The position numbers were made by a program, and so were the translations under genes. From Varroa destructor (taxonomy: Eukaryota; Arthropoda; Arachnida; Mesostigmata; Varroidae): DNA of 64,000 nucleotides. Below the pieces are notes generated by a model. It was not told the DNA's origin. It saw only the letters and a program-made list of their open reading frames with translations, and searched no databases. Positions 10,879-23,198 of the stretch are shown piece by piece; positions within the stretch are counted from its first letter, which is position 1, and each line of letters begins with the position of its first letter. The stretch is taken from NCBI RefSeq assembly GCF_002443255.2, contig NW_019211456.1, positions 24,359,061 through 24,423,060 of the forward strand, written 5' to 3'.

Positions 10879-12683
10879 TTAGATAGCACAATACTATCTG
10901 AGGAGATCATTTTTTAATTTTTTTTCCATTTAAGCGCAAGTACTATTCTACTTGCTTGGAAAATGCTCCTCAACTGCCTGTGGATCCCCTCGCTTTTGAA
11001 ACGTGTATGTATAGTTACAAAGTCATTCGTTGCTTTTGTGGATATCGAGCTTTTTGCTTTTTTCGAAAAATAACAGGTGGTATCGAACATTCTCTGGCAC
11101 CCAGCCCTCTATGTGGTCAGCAAAAAGGTAACCCCAAGGGCTTCTGCCAGCAATGAACTTGTCTTTACTTAGCTAGCAGCGCTAGCTTTACTCTGTCTAA
11201 CATCAGCTTCAGGAAGGACAATCGCTCAGTACTGCTCCTCTACGTTTGTCATCTTCGCCTGTTCACTTTAGTTCCTCTGGGAAACCGGCCGCTTCTTTGC
11301 GGAGACGCTCGGACAGTCTTTTTCCAGATAAGCGAGTACTTGTCTATTAGCACGTTGCAAAATTTACGTTAGAACTGTTGATAAATTTGAACGTGGGTTT
11401 TCTGAGGAACAGATGGCGAAAATTTGCTGTCAAAAATAGATGCAAGGTCTGGTGACTGGACCATTTTCGCAAGAGCTTGTATGCCACATTGCCAAAGGGT
11501 TCAGGCACCCAATAAAGAGGAAACGTTCATTTCTAGCCGTTTCATATACCTTAAAAGCACTTCGACGACCGCCGCTCTTTGGAAGACAGTGAGCAATTTT
11601 AGACAAAGTGTACCTGTGCATTAAAACTGTTATTTGAATTCGTTTGTTTACATGACAAATAGAAGGTAGGAACGTATCGTGATGCGCCGCTTCCGGTATA
11701 TTGTAAGTATGACGGTCGTGTTAAGACCGTAATAAGATAATTATAGTTAATAAAGGTCTTAATAGGAACATTAATAAACGCGCAAGTAGTTTTGGGTAAG
11801 CTTCGTTGGTAGCCGCTCAGTGGCCGAAATCACTACGTGTTTCTGACTAGTTCGTTCGATTATATGAAGATCGATTACTGTTGCGTCAACGAGCGATCGG
11901 TGATCAAATTGACAACAAAGATATAGCCGCGACACCAAAGCTGTGTGCTGGCGCGTTCTTGACGATGGAGCTGCGTCAATAACTTAATGCCTTGTCGAAT
12001 AAGAAGACACATATTAGACTATAAAACCAAGCAGATAAATCGATCCGGCTTTGGAAGATGCCACCTAAGTGCGCACTGCAGTTTTCGAAAGAACCGGAAG
12101 GGTGGACGATGTCTCTATGTTAATTTTTTTCCGCTGCCGGAAAATGTCTTGCTTGATCCTTTTGGGCCATTTGCCGCATCCCAGATCTACATAGTAGCCA
12201 ACCTACTGGCTTTGATTTGAGCATTAGGAATGTACAGAGTTTGAGCTGCATCCGGCCGCAGAAACGAAGATGAAACGAATCCTTGAGTAAGGAAAAGAAA
12301 AATAAAAAAACTTGATTCATATATCCCTGCGCAGTGACCATTACTGTGAGCTGCTTACGTTGGTGTCGCTGATGTTTGCTAACCCATATGAATTTCAGTG
12401 TGCAAGCAAAGGTTTTTGGAAGTGTGTACGTAATCGATGTGATAAATATTTTCGCTTAATTCTATCAATCTTATTAGTACAATCATATTATGAGTTTGTG
12501 TGAACCAGCCGTATTTAAGAAGCTAGTTTATAAACGCTGACCAGGTTTCAGACGACGATTTTTCTGTGAGAAAAAATAGTAATAACAATGATGAAATAAC
12601 AAATAGCATAGCTATTTACTATTTTAACGCAACACATATCGAAGTAGTCCGGTGTTGTTACGGTGTTGTAGTAAGCATTTCAG
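10879..12683. other. Mostly non-coding stretch
   Basis: No supported gene. At 11689 a short ATG frame (MRRFRYI) runs into a GTAAGT donor-like site at 11704-11712, but no partner exon was found. At 11424-11624 both strands are open, which fits chance. A small 6-bp hairpin (ACGGTC / GACCGT) lies near 11711-11730. Confidence 0.45.
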
Positions 12684-12894
12684 TTACAAATGCAAGGAAG
12701 AACTACTATCCAGAAAGGCTTTCGTAAAAGCCAAGATATGCGACTCTGTAGGTTATCACGGTTATAAATGGCAGCTAACAATAAATCATCGTGAGGTTCT
12801 AGCAAACCGGAGCCGAATGGGTTTAGCCAGATGGCCAAAGAAATATGCCTCAGCAAACTCTAGACAATACGCGAATCCCTCACGTCGACCGTAA
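12684..12894 (+). CDS. Candidate exon, 70 residues, basic, unknown
   Basis: After an acceptor (AGTAAGCATTTCAG) the frame opens in phase 2 and continues 70 codons to a TAA. The peptide is strongly basic, with two cysteines near the start (YKCKEELLSR, AKICDSVGYHGYKW) and a C-terminal tail rich in Arg, Ser and Asn ending NPSRRP. No domain is recognised. The opposite strand is also open over part of the region, so the strand is not certain. Confidence 0.25.
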
Positions 12895-13610
12895 TCAACT
12901 ATTTCAATACGGGCATACGATAGAATAACGTAGATTTTTATCTGCTTTAGTAATATGCAACATTGTGTATTACTATGCGCGTAAGTACGAAGGGTGCACT
13001 CCTTCACCGCCATTTTATACTCGCTTGGGTGCGCGTTCCCCATTAATTTGCCATAGCCGTTATCCCAATGCATCGTCATCATCGGTACAATTCTCTTCTA
13101 TATGAATAAACAAGCCAGAATGTTTGTTTGTTTGTGTTGAGGCACTGTAGACCTGCTGACGGGATAGTCATAAGCCAACGTAGGTTATATTAGAAGATAG
13201 GCTGATTTCGGTATTTCATTGGACAATACAACATCACCACAAACAGCTTGTATGCATTAGTAAGTAGAAGTCTGCTATTTACCGACTATTTACCCATAGT
13301 ATGACTGGACAAACAACTGTTATGCTCCTCGTAGGTCCGCTAAAATACGCTAGCGTCCTTATTCCATTAGACATGTTGTGTGCTTGTCGATGTGATGGGG
13401 CCCTGGCAACAGTGTGCAGAGATGTTAACTACACTGGCTAAACTTATTACCGGAGGCCCGCGACAAACAAAACAGACATTTGTGGAGATGAGCTACCCTT
13501 ACAGGTTGCAGATATAAGAGGTCTTTAGGTTCAGCAATGATAGAATGGAAAACCAACTCCAGTAATGCTTTTGAATTTAGATACATTTAGCATTGCAGAA
13601 AGGTTTACAT

Positions 13611-13650
13611 ATGGCCGCCCCGCGACCTCTGCACGCCTGTTGCCATCAGC
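13611..13650 (+). CDS. Possible short first coding exon (partial)
   Basis: An ATG in a GC-rich patch (ATATGGCC context, G at +4) opens 13 codons, MAAPRPLHACCHQ, ending in phase 1 at a GTGAGT donor. GC-rich first exons with this layout are common in animals, but the piece is short and I found no matching downstream exon. Confidence 0.18.
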
Positions 13651-14363
13651 GTGAGTAATCATACAACGCAAGAAGTGGCGATAACATGCGTCAGCTCAGT
13701 CTTTTCGTACTGACCGCGTACAAAATATTGCTTATTGTGATATGAATATTATCCGCAATAACAATAGAGGTTACGCAAGGTAGGTCAAGAGAATTAGTCA
13801 TATCGATATTTTTTTTGGTAATATTAGAAAAACATAGGGAATCGGAATATATGTAAATAGAGATAAATGTAGAAAAACACGAAGGTAATAGAAAGAAGAT
13901 TAGGCAATGGCTAAGTTCAAACAGAAATGTTAAAATGGCAGTGAACGGAAAGTAGTAGTGGCGCATTCTCAAGCTAATACGTTCTAGAAAATAATAAGCG
14001 AACTTACATTGGTTCAATATGTTTTCCGGTTTTTTTTCGTGTCTGTATAAATTTCTCAATAAAATACACAGCTGACGGAATGATGTGCACGCTCTAGAAG
14101 TATTCAAGAACTACTGGATGTCTGACTGAATTTTGAAAATAAACATCTTCGAAAACGACGCTTTTTTCTTTTACAATACCAAGGTCTTTAAGGTGCTTCT
14201 CTGCGAGATATCACGAGGGCCGGTGCGATTGAACCGGCGAATCCTGTTGAGAGGTACGAATTGACATATATATCTATCTGAATTTTTAGAAATGAATAGA
14301 AATACTTGTGTCGCGCGCTTTGATTCATCAAATATGAGCTTACTTCATCAGCGATTTTATATT

Positions 14364-14368
<5 letters not shown>

Positions 14369-14413
<45 letters not shown>
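14369..14413. repeat. (TA)n microsatellite
   Basis: An uninterrupted TA dinucleotide tract of about 45 bases. It is the second longest in the window after the tract at 61687. Confidence 0.97.
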
Positions 14414-14415
<2 letters not shown>

Positions 14416-17400
14416 CGATTTAAATTATAACACATATATTTACAAAGCAATCAAACACAGAACCTGTACATCTTTACCGATGCTATTTTTAGAGAGGGCC
14501 GTCAATATTAATTCGTAATTGTGACACCGCTAATTCGAATCGTCTGCCGAGTACTCCATTATTCTAAGGATTTCCAAGGGATTCTACGCTGAGGAAGTGA
14601 CGCATGTGAGAAATCTAGATTCGGATAGTTTGTGGAACAGCTAAACTAACGCTTTTGCTATATTTACAACGAAATAAAAAGTTTAGGTCCGTTTAGAAAG
14701 TTCATTTAATCGTTCAAAATTCTAGATCATAGTCAAAGTATAATATTATATAAGTATACCTCTGTCACGTTAGTAAATTATGCGCCAAGACATAGTTTCG
14801 ATGTGATGAAAAACTTCCTTGTTGAAGTTAGATGTAGCGGGGATTCAAAACACTTACATATCAACTAATTCCGCTAACACTCAAATTTGAAAGACGCGGA
14901 TTTCTGCTTATTTTAGTTAGTAAAAACGTATGTTTTCAAAATTTTAAAAGTTAGTAAGATAGCGTTTGCTCCTTCTGATGGCCTACAAACCCGCATAGCT
15001 ACGAGGCTACTATTATCCAATTTTGGCCTGAAGTTTTCGTCGTCCTACTTGCGTCCACGATATCATTTCACGATGACTCTACGGGCACCGCGCACCGTCT
15101 CGAACCGAAACAACCTGCCCGACCAATAGGTACAACAGTGAGCCAGGTTTTATCATTGGTTGAGTTTATAAGATCGTGTTAGATCATTAATCGGCCGCTG
15201 TCTTTCGTGTTCGATGGAAATATTGGAGAATTCGCATCTTTAATGACAGAAATTATGCCAAGTTCCGCTAGCAGAACTCCTTAAACTTTAATCTGGCGCT
15301 GTTGAGTGACGCGTTTTAGACACGAATAAAAGTTATAGTTTAGTTGTAGAACTTGTGACAGGATACTATTTTCCACTGGTTTCTCTTGTTCCGATATTGA
15401 AAATATCATTTGGTGTTCGACATTCAATAGTCATTGCCTCGTACAAGCCGAGCAGTTGGCCTGTATTCGAGCTTAGCTAGAATGGAAATCCTCGTCTAGC
15501 TCTAGAACAGAAACTATATCATATGTTCATAAGATAGATAGCTACAACTATTATAGAATAACATTTCATAGAAATTTAGTGAGTCACTTTTGCTACCAAG
15601 CTCTCTTTCATTAGATATTTACATACTCTTTGTTAGTACGAATAAACGCATAGGTCTAAGGCGTAAGAGCTTTTGCCGATTTCTACGATAGTGTACGTCT
15701 GTCTGTAACATATTATCATTAGCATATTCTGAACTATGCCGTTTTTACTCTTCGAGTAGCACGAAAAGTCGGAGCTTTACAAACGCTAAACTCCGAAAGG
15801 AGAACAACCGTACGACATTGAAGATACTTCGAATAGCCACATCTTCCACGGGCGGAAAATTTACGTCGTCAATTTGGTGAAATCATACGTCGCCCAAAGC
15901 AATGAGGCCATAGTCTATGCTCTGATGCTAATTCTACACAGACTACTTGCGTCTGGATTGAGAATCGCTATCGCCTTACAAGCCGTCCATAAGCTGAGTA
16001 GTTCGTTTCACTTATCGTCGACGCAGTTATGGCTGCCCGTACCGGAATAGGTTACGGCGTAAGCTGCATAGCCGTTGTTCTGCAGGAGTCTATTATAACT
16101 ATTTCTTTTGACCAGAACCAGAAAGAAAAAATTAGAGAATTGATACACAGTGTTATGCGAGAACGTGACAACTATTTTGGTCGCTTTCAAATGTGATAGG
16201 TTTTCTAGCAGCATCAGCAGGATACGCCTTCGAAATACGCAGAGAAATGCCTTGAGAGTCCGCTTGGAAAAGGAAATTCCAAAATTTTAGATAAATGATG
16301 CGAGAGTAAACCAAAAATTTAGCTGCGTTAGCTTGAGAGACACGTTTCGCATGGTCAAAATCGATTCAATGGGACCTGTTTGCTTTTCTTTCTAAGGCAA
16401 CATTGTTATAACAACAAGATACTATGGAATATATGTATATACATAAAACAAGCCTGTCCTGTCTCGTTTCATCTTCAAAGCATGTTCACGCTGTTTATTC
16501 ATTAACATGCCCATTTTTAAAATAAAAGCTTGCAAAGTTGATTTAATGCGCTCATAAAATTTAGCAGCCTAAGCTTGTGTTTCAGAGTGCGCATACCCAA
16601 TGCTGTAAATTTTAGATTAAATATTTTTTTTATGTTTTTAAACAAATATGTTTTTTGTGCAGATCAGTCCTTGTTGGTAGTTTAACTCGCTGTTATTAGA
16701 AATGTCTTTCCACTTTTTTCTTACACTCCTACAAGTGAAACTAAGCATTAAATCCGTCATGTATTGGACGAGCTAATGCTTATCCTGACGGGTATTCAGA
16801 TCGTTCAAACGAAGTGTCAGTAAGCTAAGAATCGGAGTGCTTTACCTGTCTTATTTTGTTTAAAATGTATGTTTGGCTGAGTGCACTGTATGTCGACAAA
16901 CATTATTTTAGCAATTTACAGATGTTTAAATAAAGATCAGTTTTAGAAGTACGAATATTTTTGTATACCAGTTTAGCAGAAGGTGTAACTATGACTTGAT
17001 GACGAGCTTGCAGACATGGCTCAGGGTATTTCTAGGTGCCGTGCTGAAATCTCTCTTTGCTTGGCTTCAATTCCAGCGAAGGAAAAGCTTTAGGTCCTTC
17101 TTTATCGCAAAATCGTATAAATCTGCTCGATAATATCAAATGAAAAAGCATTCATATTAGAGGAACAGCATGTTTGTATATTATGTTAAACGTGCCTCCT
17201 AAATACTAGATATGGCCGAAGCGATACTAATTTGGATTTAGAAATGACTCTTGCATAACTAATGGCTCAGTTTAATGGTAAAATTTAACAGATGAGATTG
17301 TCCAGTCTCAGGTGTTCTGTAGTAATTATGTATCTCGTAATAGTGATGATTCGCTCAGCTCAAAGAACGATATCCTCGGAAATCGTTGAAGTTTGCACTG

Positions 17401-17453
17401 ACTCAAACGAACTATGTGCCTGCCATATTAGCAGTATGTAGCCATTAATTGTT

Positions 17454-17747
17454 ATGCTTATACTGACATCTAATTCATTGACGAGCATCGATCCATGTAT
17501 GTCCTGTTACTTTAGTTCCCGGACAGCATTTTGTAACATGCCAAAGTCAGCTACAGATAACACATGCGTCCGTTATGACGGTGGACGGTGTTTTTCAGTA
17601 TCGAATGTTTCGTGTCGCTCTGTTAGCTGCCGTCGTCTAAGATGTACAACTGGAACCAAATGTTTCACTATACTGTTATATACATTTCGTCGAATTCGTT
17701 ACGGAGGCGACCGTACGGATTTGCCCGAATATCATTACAAATTATAG
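17454..17747 (+). CDS. Cysteine-rich small ORF, 97 residues
   Basis: An ATG at 17454 opens 97 codons to a TAG. Nine cysteines lie between residues 15 and 69 with spacing C-x2-C-x8-C-x10-C-x7-C-x7-C-x3-C-x4-C-x5-C, followed by a basic tail (RRIRYGGDRTDLPEYHYKL). The first ten residues are mildly hydrophobic (MLILTSNSL) but too short for a clear signal peptide. Cysteine density this high is unusual for a chance frame in AT-rich DNA, where Cys codons should not cluster. An odd number of cysteines argues against a simple disulphide-only fold. No named family matches; a zinc-binding or secreted role are both open. Confidence 0.33.
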   Translation: MLILTSNSLTSIDPCMSCYFSSRTAFCNMPKSATDNTCVRYDGGRCFSVSNVSCRSVSCRRLRCTTGTKCFTILLYTFRRIRYGGDRTDLPEYHYKL

Positions 17748-18377
17748 GGAACAGCTGCTTTGAACAGGGCATTAAAATAAAGTACACATACACACTTTTC
17801 AATGCGACGATATATCTGAAGAGGCAAGTCAGAGAATCGAAGCGACGACGTTATTTACTACGGACATTGTTGTGCGGACGCTTCCTTTACTGCAGTCATG
17901 ACCGTAACTAAAACTATTGTATTATTATCTATATGAATAGAAGAGTTTGCTCAAAGATAACGTCTACTGCAATTTGAAGCAACCGAACTACATTAGACAA
18001 AAACGTATTGATTGATTGATAAATCGTTTAGTACATATAAGGACCATCTATTGGCCAGGCCTCGGTATATCAGGGGAATATAAAGCTATGCAAAACGATC
18101 CATGTTCTTAAACTGGCCTTTGGAGTTGGCGCTCCGGTCGAGGAACTGACGGGAACAACAGCAAGTGCCCCCTATGAAGAGATGGCACCCACACGGATAG
18201 AGGCCGTTGCGAAAGGGTACACATACGCCCGGAAACGGTAGAGAGTTCAGCAATTGCTTTCCAGCAACAAAAGACAAATTCAACTCGGCCAAACAGAGAT
18301 AGAAATCCTCCTATGTTTGTTAGATTCCGAGATTAAATCATCGTCTTTTGCAGCCTAATCCGTCGCGCTATGTTTCC
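17748..18377. other. GC-richer stretch, open in more than one frame, no gene assigned
   Basis: At 18086-18300 the minus strand is open in two frames at once, one of them cysteine-rich (residues like PCGCHLF and GGTCCCS). I could not find splice sites that choose between them. It may be an exon of the minus-strand candidate at 18.4-18.7 kb, or chance in a GC-richer patch. Confidence 0.35.
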
Positions 18378-18780
18378 CTAGCACTTCGACCGTTGACAGT
18401 CATGGCGCTTGACCGGCGGCGAGCCAGGATGTATATTCAGCCAAACCCAAAAATAAATGGCTAAAATGGTGTGCGGCGGATCTACTTTTGTCCCAGAATT
18501 CTCACATGTCAAATATTCTTATTATTTCTTAATAGTTGTATTGCTTTGGAACGAATATTAGTGAACTCATTTTACAAATATTTCTACGAACGATAATCGC
18601 TACTATGACAAGCTAAGGCAAGAACAAAATGTATGTAGATTTATTATGAAAAATTGGCACTAATAGATTACTGCAATAATGCATTGTCGAAGTCGTAGTC
18701 GTCGCTCACCTCGCATCAACAAATAACAGCGCAAACGTCTCGTTACAGTATCAACCGGACCGCTAAAAGGGGCATCTATT
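18378..18780 (-). CDS. Candidate two-exon minus-strand gene end (partial)
   Basis: An open minus-strand stretch ending near 18710 has a strong donor (GAG/GTGAGC) in phase 1; it reads APFSGPVDTVTRRLRCYLLM before the donor. A downstream acceptor (ACACCATTTTAG, exon start 18460) joins in the matching phase and is open for 27 codons to a TAG at 18378 (AIYFWVWLNIHPG, then SPPVKRHDCQRSKC). The upstream limit is not known; 18780 is a rough edge of the open frame. The product is unknown. The phase match is encouraging, but the acceptor is only fair. Confidence 0.22.
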
Positions 18781-21763
18781 ATACGTGAAGTATGATTATT
18801 AAAATGTAGACAATGCCCATTTGTGTCTTCGATCTCATAAAAGCTCCCAATAATGCTAGATTTAAAATAAAAAACCGGTCAATGTCGGCGTGTGAGACTG
18901 CGTGCTTTGTAGCACAATATAAGATAACAAACCGCATTCGATGCAGTGTGTTTTATACATGATTTTGACATAGATAAAGAAAAAAAAAACAAACAAAAAA
19001 GAGACTAGGAAGGGCAAAAGTAAATTTACCGTAAAGAAAGATTTCGGTCTCAGTACTCACGGGACTATACCAGCTGTACTAAGAGCGAAGAGATCTTGTA
19101 AATAAAACTGGTCCAACAAGTTGTGTCAACCTTAAACAAATGCTTTATTAACGTCATTTAGCACTTGCGTGTGAAATTTTACGTGAGAAATAATATAGAA
19201 GTTTGCAAATACCTATTCAGAATACAATTTAATTTATATCTTTTTCAGACTGAACGCATCTTGCGATTGTGGGCGTAAAAGCCCAGCCGATTAAGATGTC
19301 CTGACCATTAAGGTACACTTCTACTGACAGTCCATTCTGTATTCGACTCTGAAATCAGTTGTCTTTATCATTACTCTATAGTTCATCTCTAGCGATAAGG
19401 TGAAACGTATTAATATCACGATGGTCTACCTAAGTTGAATGCGAGACGATTTGCTGCTACTGTTGAATGAATAGTTCCTATGCATTTATTTAGATAGAAA
19501 TTGTAGGCAGAATGACAACGACTTGTTAAAACGTGGAGGATGATGGACTTCGCCAGTTCGGGCCACCATCCGAGGAATGCTACGAATCTAACTGAATTTT
19601 AGCCGCATTTTTCATTCAAACTCGATGAGATACCCACAAAAATACAGATGCTGAATACTTCGTGGACTGATCGAAAACAGCACGAGTATCAGGGTTACTG
19701 TAGTTTGGCAGCGAATATAGGTCGCGCGATTATTGAAGCCCATAACTTCACAGGATCGCTACAGGCGATGACAGAAGAGATCAAACGTGACAAACCTTAC
19801 CGTTCAATCGAGGATTTCATTTTTTAGAAAATCACCAGCTTAATATGTTTCTCAAACAACGCGATAATGTAAACACGACTTGAAAACATACCGCTGTGGC
19901 ATCCATGGACAGCTCAAAAAGGAACGTCCAATTTAGATATTGCTTCTTCGTTGACTGAGATACTTAATAAATCACCCAGATTTATCTCATTATATATTCT
20001 CGTCATTGCTTATGAAATTGTAGATAAACTTATATTTATCTATGTAATAATAATAATAAGGTAAGGAAACGAGAATGACTTGACAGCAGCTAGCTTCTCT
20101 AACGAACCTTAGCTTAGGTTACTAGGGGTATAGTTAGGTCATTAAAAAGTATCCAACTTTGATTATGACTACTCACAGTAATATTATTCTTCATATCAAC
20201 TATGGACTATGGACGTGGTGTGGCAAAAACATAGTTCACAGTAAATATTAAGCAAGTTGCAACTTGCACGCACAAATAGGCATTTTCGTGCTATTTAACT
20301 ATGTATGTTTATAGAAGTTTGAATATAGCTAAGCGACTGCTGACGTCCCGGCATGGATTTAGCGAATCATTACCACTGAATATTTTTCTAGTGAGTTGCT
20401 GCCTCAAATCACCAATGCCACCATAATCCCTGCAGCGTTACAAACTAGCCCCAATTTAGCGCGGATAAGAGGAATAATGCCACTGACCCAGACTGAACTT
20501 CATTTGGTTGAATCCAGCTGGAAATCAAGTCAGTGACCGAAAAAAAAGTCCGAAGCGAGAAACTAAGAAATTATCACTTGCATGTAAACTCCACTTCTAC
20601 AATTGGATACTGGATGCATGAGAAGTTATGCGGCGATATGGAAAACAAGCTGAAGCTGTCGTACTACAATACATAATAGGAAAGAATATATATAAATGTA
20701 CGTTTCATTGAAAGGTATTAGAGGACATTTCCTGACTCTGCAAGGGTTTAATGTTAAAGGTGTTAATGCCTAGACGCTAGAAAAATATCGGCACCAGACG
20801 GGGGGGGGGGGGGATTAGAATAGATACCATTCTCGTTCATTTATTCAAAACGACGCTTCGTATGTATTGTTTCTTCGCTTATTGAGTTTTATCAGGAACA
20901 TCGAGCAGTATCTATGGAGCGACTTAACTATTCTTCAACGAATAAGAACTTGGAGTGGATTGACAACAGAACAATTTCCTTTAGAACATATAAGCGTCAC
21001 CTAAATCTGAATCATGGAAGAAGAGCGGCATATTATCTCAATTTTTTTACTATCAGGGTATGAAGGCCGCAACAGTTGGCCAAGCGTGGGCAATGGCCCT
21101 GTAGGGACCATGTTAAGACACAGACCGCATATTATTTAGTCGAAAAACACAAAGGGTTTCTGTGAATTTTTTTGATTTTTTTCTATGGTTATTGGTCATC
21201 TTGGCAACGTTCTCCAAACGTGTTTTGATTCCTACAAGCTTATTGAATCAAATTATTTAATTGGCTATTTTTTTTTGACATGACTACTGTCCAGAGATGA
21301 TTAGTTATCAACTTAATGTGAGACAGCCTTACGACTTTAGCAGCTGTAGCCCGACGATAAAATAGAATAGAGCAACTGTTTCCCATTAGAGCGTCCAGCG
21401 CTTTTGAGAAAGTACTAATATGAATGATAGATCGAACGAAGTAATGTAAATATTGTCAATGCTGCCTTTACACCGAACTGGTACAAGACATTTTAGAAAT
21501 CAAGCACTTTATCTAGCTACACTTTATTATGTTCACCTATACCTGTATTATTCAGTGATTCACGTTTCATAAGAACAGGCATAGAATTTTTGGCGACTCT
21601 ACTTAAGTGTATCATTCTCAAAGATGATCGATAGAACCCTACTGAGTTTTAGTGTAGAGCACGTCAGGCTTTCGTACTCAAGAATAATGTAGACCTTCAT
21701 GCTCGGTGCCTTATAAAACCTGAGGTTTCAAACTTGACTCTTTAAGAAATTTGTTTTGAATCA
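18781..21763. other. Non-coding stretch with mono- and trinucleotide tracts
   Basis: No supported gene. It holds an A-rich tract at 18978-19003, a (TAA)n tract at about 20044-20058 and a G14 tract at 20800-20813. A short minus-strand ATG frame runs into a GTAAGG donor-like site near 19796, without a partner exon. Confidence 0.5.
20800..20813. repeat. Poly-G tract (14)
   Basis: Fourteen uninterrupted G in otherwise AT-rich DNA. A C tract of the same length lies at 61259-61272. Such tracts are prone to sequencing and length error. Confidence 0.95.
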
Positions 21764-21949
21764 GTGTTCATGTGCGTAGGTGTTAGTTTTTATGTACAAC
21801 TGGAGGCATTCAGTACAGCGAATTACAAAAGGCTCACAATAGAAGGACAAGGGTCTTCTATCAGTTTTGGATTAAGCGTAAAGTACTTCTACAGAAATTC
21901 CAGAAGAACATTGAGACTGGATCCAACACAGGCTGAATCAGACTTCTGA
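21764..21949 (+). CDS. Small ORF, 61 residues, unknown
   Basis: An ATG at about 21770, with the frame open just upstream, runs to a TGA at 21949. The peptide has a moderately hydrophobic start (MCVGVSFYVQLEAFST) followed by a soluble-looking part (TIEGQGSSISFGLSVKYFY, then RRTLRLDPTQAESDF). It might be a last exon, since a weak acceptor (TTTTGAATCAG) lies just before it. No family is recognised. Confidence 0.2.
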   Translation: MFMCVGVSFYVQLEAFSTANYKRLTIEGQGSSISFGLSVKYFYRNSRRTLRLDPTQAESDF

Positions 21950-22058
21950 CCTTACTCTATAAATCTCACTGGGTGAAAAGAGCACAAAAAGTGAGCGCAT
22001 TAAAATAATCCACTGTGTTTGAAACACCCGAAGATAAGGTAGAAACGTGTTAATAAAT

Positions 22059-22077
22059 AAAAAAAAAAAAAAAAAAA
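22059..22077. repeat. Poly-A tract (19)
   Basis: Nineteen A preceded by TAATAAAT. There is no target-site duplication or retroposon body that I can see upstream, so I call it a simple tract. Confidence 0.9.
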
Positions 22078-23160
22078 CCAGATTTAAACTAAAGTTTGAA
22101 AACGACCCATTCAGCGAGGCTAGTAGACACCGAATATTAAATTTATGCAACGAACGTTCACTTGTAGCCATTAATCATCAACTACCTACAGATTCCATAG
22201 CCAGTGTGCTTTGATACAGGGGACTGGAAACATAGTGTGTCTCCTGCTACTTTGCCTAAGTTCACATTGCTAAAGCCAGGCTTAGGACATTTAAGAAGTC
22301 CTACACAAGAAAAGTATTCTATCGAGCATGAAGATGAGCAACTAACGTTGGTAACTTAGGAGTCTGATAAAGTTGAGTTAGGGCCTTTTGATCTAAACCT
22401 TAATTTACGAATATTTTACTATTTAATTGTATGATTTATTTTGAATTAGGACACAATTAAATATTTGTTGACCATTATCACTTTGGTGTCACGGAAGAGA
22501 AAATATGTTTGTCACTCTTCTATTTTTCAACCTATTAGATGAGCTCACTCCATTGATTGGTATCTGATAATTATGTCGTACAATGCGCTGCAGTCTTCGC
22601 TACTTAATAACAGTTCCCGTAGATATTTTAGCGAACTACGTAAGTTTAATTTCAGATGGGCGTTGTTTCGTAAGAGGGCTGTTTGAAGAACAACTTTATC
22701 GATCGCTTTGAGAAACAACTATCGATTAAACGTTATCAAAACATAATGAATCGAAGTTGCTGATTGAAGTTGATGAAGAATAAAAGAATGCTGATTACTG
22801 CATTATAATTCCATTGTGAAGCAATCGAATATTGCAAATGTTGTGCTGCTATTGGAATCCTGTTCTTTTACTTTGCAGTCGAAGTACCTCAAGGTAGTTT
22901 TTTTGATTTCTATATATGATCGCCTTGAATAGCTGAGTGAAGTACATTACCTCAACAAAGGATCTCTACGCTACTTATGGACGCAATGTGGAACGAAATT
23001 TAAGGAAGATTGTACCTTGACATTTGTAAAAAAGATAGGACGATCAATATGAAATAAACGTTAGTTTTTTGTACGATTCTTAAACGATTTGCCTTTCACT
23101 CGAACAGTTAGCTCACGGAAGTTAAAATGGACACTAACTACATAATTTCGAATACCTGAG

Positions 23161-23198
23161 TTCTATGTAGAGTCGATACTATGTAGAGTAGAAATACT
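23161..23198. repeat. Short tandem repeat, two copies
   Basis: CTATGTAGAGTCGATA is followed directly by CTATGTAGAGTAGAAATA, then a partial CTAT. It is a recent-looking duplication of a 16 to 18 base unit. Confidence 0.7.

Larger units (their letters stand above)
12895..17453. other. Non-coding stretch with a (TA)n tract and one possible first exon
   Basis: I see no supported gene apart from a possible short first exon at 13611. A long minus-strand open frame at 13691-14107 is AT-driven and rich in Ile, Phe, Ser and Leu, and I treat it as chance. A TA dinucleotide tract lies at 14369-14413. A short 6-bp GC hairpin (GCCGGT / ACCGGC) is near 14219-14238. Confidence 0.45.

Noticed and set aside
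13691..14107. 138-codon minus-strand open frame
   Set aside because: Composition is driven by AT-rich DNA, with no ATG in good context, no splice sites and no domain; frames of this length are expected a few times by chance.
14369..14413. (TA)n tracts as a special replication or telomeric element
   Set aside because: Simple microsatellites of a common kind; no telomere-type repeat units are present anywhere in the window.
22059..22077. A19 tract as the tail of a retroposon
   Set aside because: No upstream element body, no internal promoter boxes and no flanking duplication were found.
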